A stretch of DNA of 64,000 nucleotides from Nocardioides sp. GTDB lineage: Bacteria > Actinomycetota > Actinomycetes > Propionibacteriales > Nocardioidaceae. How positions within the stretch are numbered: position 1 is the stretch's first letter; every line of letters begins with the position of its first letter. The translations under genes were made by a program, and so were the position numbers. The notes beneath the pieces are model-generated. The model was not told the DNA's origin and made no database searches. It saw nothing but the letters and a program-made list of their open reading frames with translations. Below are positions 62,993-64,000 of the stretch, in pieces. The stretch covers positions 1 through 64,000 of the forward strand of contig NZ_JASEEQ010000007.1 in the NCBI RefSeq assembly GCF_030019515.1. Reading direction: 5' to 3'.

Positions 62993-63846
62993 GCGACATC
63001 CACCCGTTCGATGACCCCGAGCGTCTACGCCTGCTCCTCGTCGACGTTCATTACGGAGGCGACCGCCCGTGGGAGCACGACCCCGACGTCGCCCAGTTGA
63101 TGGCGCTGACCACCCGGAAGTACGCCGACCTCGCAGCGAAGCATCACCGCGACCCGGCCGAGGCCACCGCCGCCGCGTGGGACGTCATGCGGACTCGAGC
63201 CGCCCGGATCGCCGACGACCCCTGGGCAGTGATCACCCATGCCGTGGCGCTCCACATGTTCTACGAAGAGCGCGCACAAGGACTGCTCTGCGGGACGGAC
63301 CAGGTCCGCACCGACGACGTCACCGACTTCCACGACGCCGACCGCATCAGCGACCACGAGACGAACCTCGCCGACTTTCATCCATCGTTCTGGTCGTTCG
63401 ACGACCTGTCAGGCGTGGATGACCCTTTGGCGGTCGATCCCGACAGTGAGGAACCAGACGAAGAGCCGACGAACGCCTGGGTCGCGCTTGAGACTGCGGT
63501 CGAGTTTTTCGTGGATTCGGGATGGTCGCGACCTGCGGCCCAGATGGCCTTGGAATGCATCGCCGCCCGCCTGATCCGCACCGGCAACAAGCGCAGCACC
63601 TTCGAGTCGCTGCGCCGGGACCCGTCGATCCGCTGTCACCTGGATATCGATCAGGACCCGTGGATCGCGGTCCTCCATGCCGTGCTCGGACACGATCAGC
63701 CGAATCTCGAACACACGGCCGCCGGGCGGGGGATTCTCAAGCGCCTCCTGACCGGTGAACGCTACGACGAACTGTTCCACCTCACTGGCATTGCCGACGT
63801 CATCGCGAACGCAGCCCCCGTCGCACCGGGACGGGCACATGCCTGA
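62989..63846 (+). CDS. hypothetical protein of the element backbone
   Basis: 285 residues, acidic, helical, without a known motif. AGGAG lies 7 bases before ATG 62989. It overlaps the neighbours on both sides, so it belongs to the replication/partition operon. Contains a Trp-rich acidic middle part (DPLAVDPDSEEPDEEP). Function unknown. Confidence 0.65.
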   Translation: MSDIHPFDDPERLRLLLVDVHYGGDRPWEHDPDVAQLMALTTRKYADLAAKHHRDPAEATAAAWDVMRTRAARIADDPWAVITHAVALHMFYEERAQGLLCGTDQVRTDDVTDFHDADRISDHETNLADFHPSFWSFDDLSGVDDPLAVDPDSEEPDEEPTNAWVALETAVEFFVDSGWSRPAAQMALECIAARLIRTGNKRSTFESLRRDPSIRCHLDIDQDPWIAVLHAVLGHDQPNLEHTAAGRGILKRLLTGERYDELFHLTGIADVIANAAPVAPGRAHA

Positions 63847-64000
63847 GTCCCGCGGTCGCGCCGAGCTCCAGCGAAGCATCGAGTCCATTCGGGTCGGTGT
63901 GCGCCACCGGCGCGATCCCGGCGATCTCGATCAACTCAAGAAGTCTCTCGAACGCTTCGGCCTCCTGCAGCCGATCACGATCACCACTGACGGCTTCCTG
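63839..64000 (+). CDS. ParB-like N-terminal domain protein (partial)
   Basis: Starts at ATG 63839 overlapping the previous stop by 8 bases and runs off the window. The 54 visible residues (IESIRVGVRHRRDPGDL, LKKSLERFGLLQPITIT, then DG) are the start of a ParB/Spo0J nuclease-like domain. Likely partition or regulation of the element. Confidence 0.8.
   Translation, partial: MPESRGRAELQRSIESIRVGVRHRRDPGDLDQLKKSLERFGLLQPITITTDGFL

Overview
This is a high-GC window with GTG starts, tightly overlapping operons and apparently leaderless promoters, typical of Actinomycetota. The family mix would fit a Nocardioides-like member of the Propionibacteriales, but the genus is an inference. No rRNA, tRNA or CRISPR array was seen. 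It reads as an integrative/conjugative element or large plasmid carrying a long stretch of genome-defence cargo.

Left part (0-13 kb): an NAD/ADP-ribose-themed island. It holds a SIR2 protein with a macro/SLOG-like N-terminus, an RSH-like HD hydrolase, and two divergent operons around an NrtR-type regulator. The minus-strand operon encodes a TY-Chap-like protein, an ADP-ribosylglycohydrolase fused to a dual-specificity phosphatase, a zinc-ribbon protein, a GIY-YIG protein and a TM0106-type nuclease. The plus-strand operon encodes NrtR, two PD-(D/E)XK-type nucleases, a macro-domain hydrolase and an unknown protein. Two matching 23-bp palindromes lie between the operons. A frameshifted tyrosine-recombinase tail (about 12.9 kb) and a HExxH protein with a small coupled partner follow.

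Middle part (14.8-22 kb): a leaderless XRE regulator with a palindromic operator and an OGG-like HhH glycosylase on the plus strand. Facing them is a minus-strand run: queC, queE, queD, folE2 (a complete preQ0 pathway), then a Gly-rich small protein, a PfkB/nucleoside deoxyribosyltransferase fusion, a second divergent QueC-like protein and a SagB-type nitroreductase. The last four plus OGG resemble the nucleobase-modification accessory set of type IV CBASS, but no CD-NTase is present.

Dpd system (22-44 kb): dpdC-dpdB1-dpdA-dpdB2 on the plus strand inserts preQ0 into DNA and probably converts it to the amide. A single overlapping minus-strand operon dpdE-F-G-H-I-J-K-D encodes the restriction-like part. 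Unusual points are two DpdB paralogues flanking DpdA and a leftover C-terminal fragment of another DpdD.

Right part (44-64 kb): mobile-element backbone. A HEPN-like protein, a small membrane protein and a MobF relaxase with an SD-sequestering hairpin are on the minus strand. On the plus strand are a Tad-like pilus/secretion operon (lipoprotein, PKD-like secreted protein, CpaB/SAF, CpaE/TadZ, TadA, TadB, TadC, pilin-like and three TadE/G-like proteins, LysM/BTAD protein), a membrane protein with a CHAT protease, a prim-pol replication protein, two conserved hypotheticals and a ParB-like gene running off the window.
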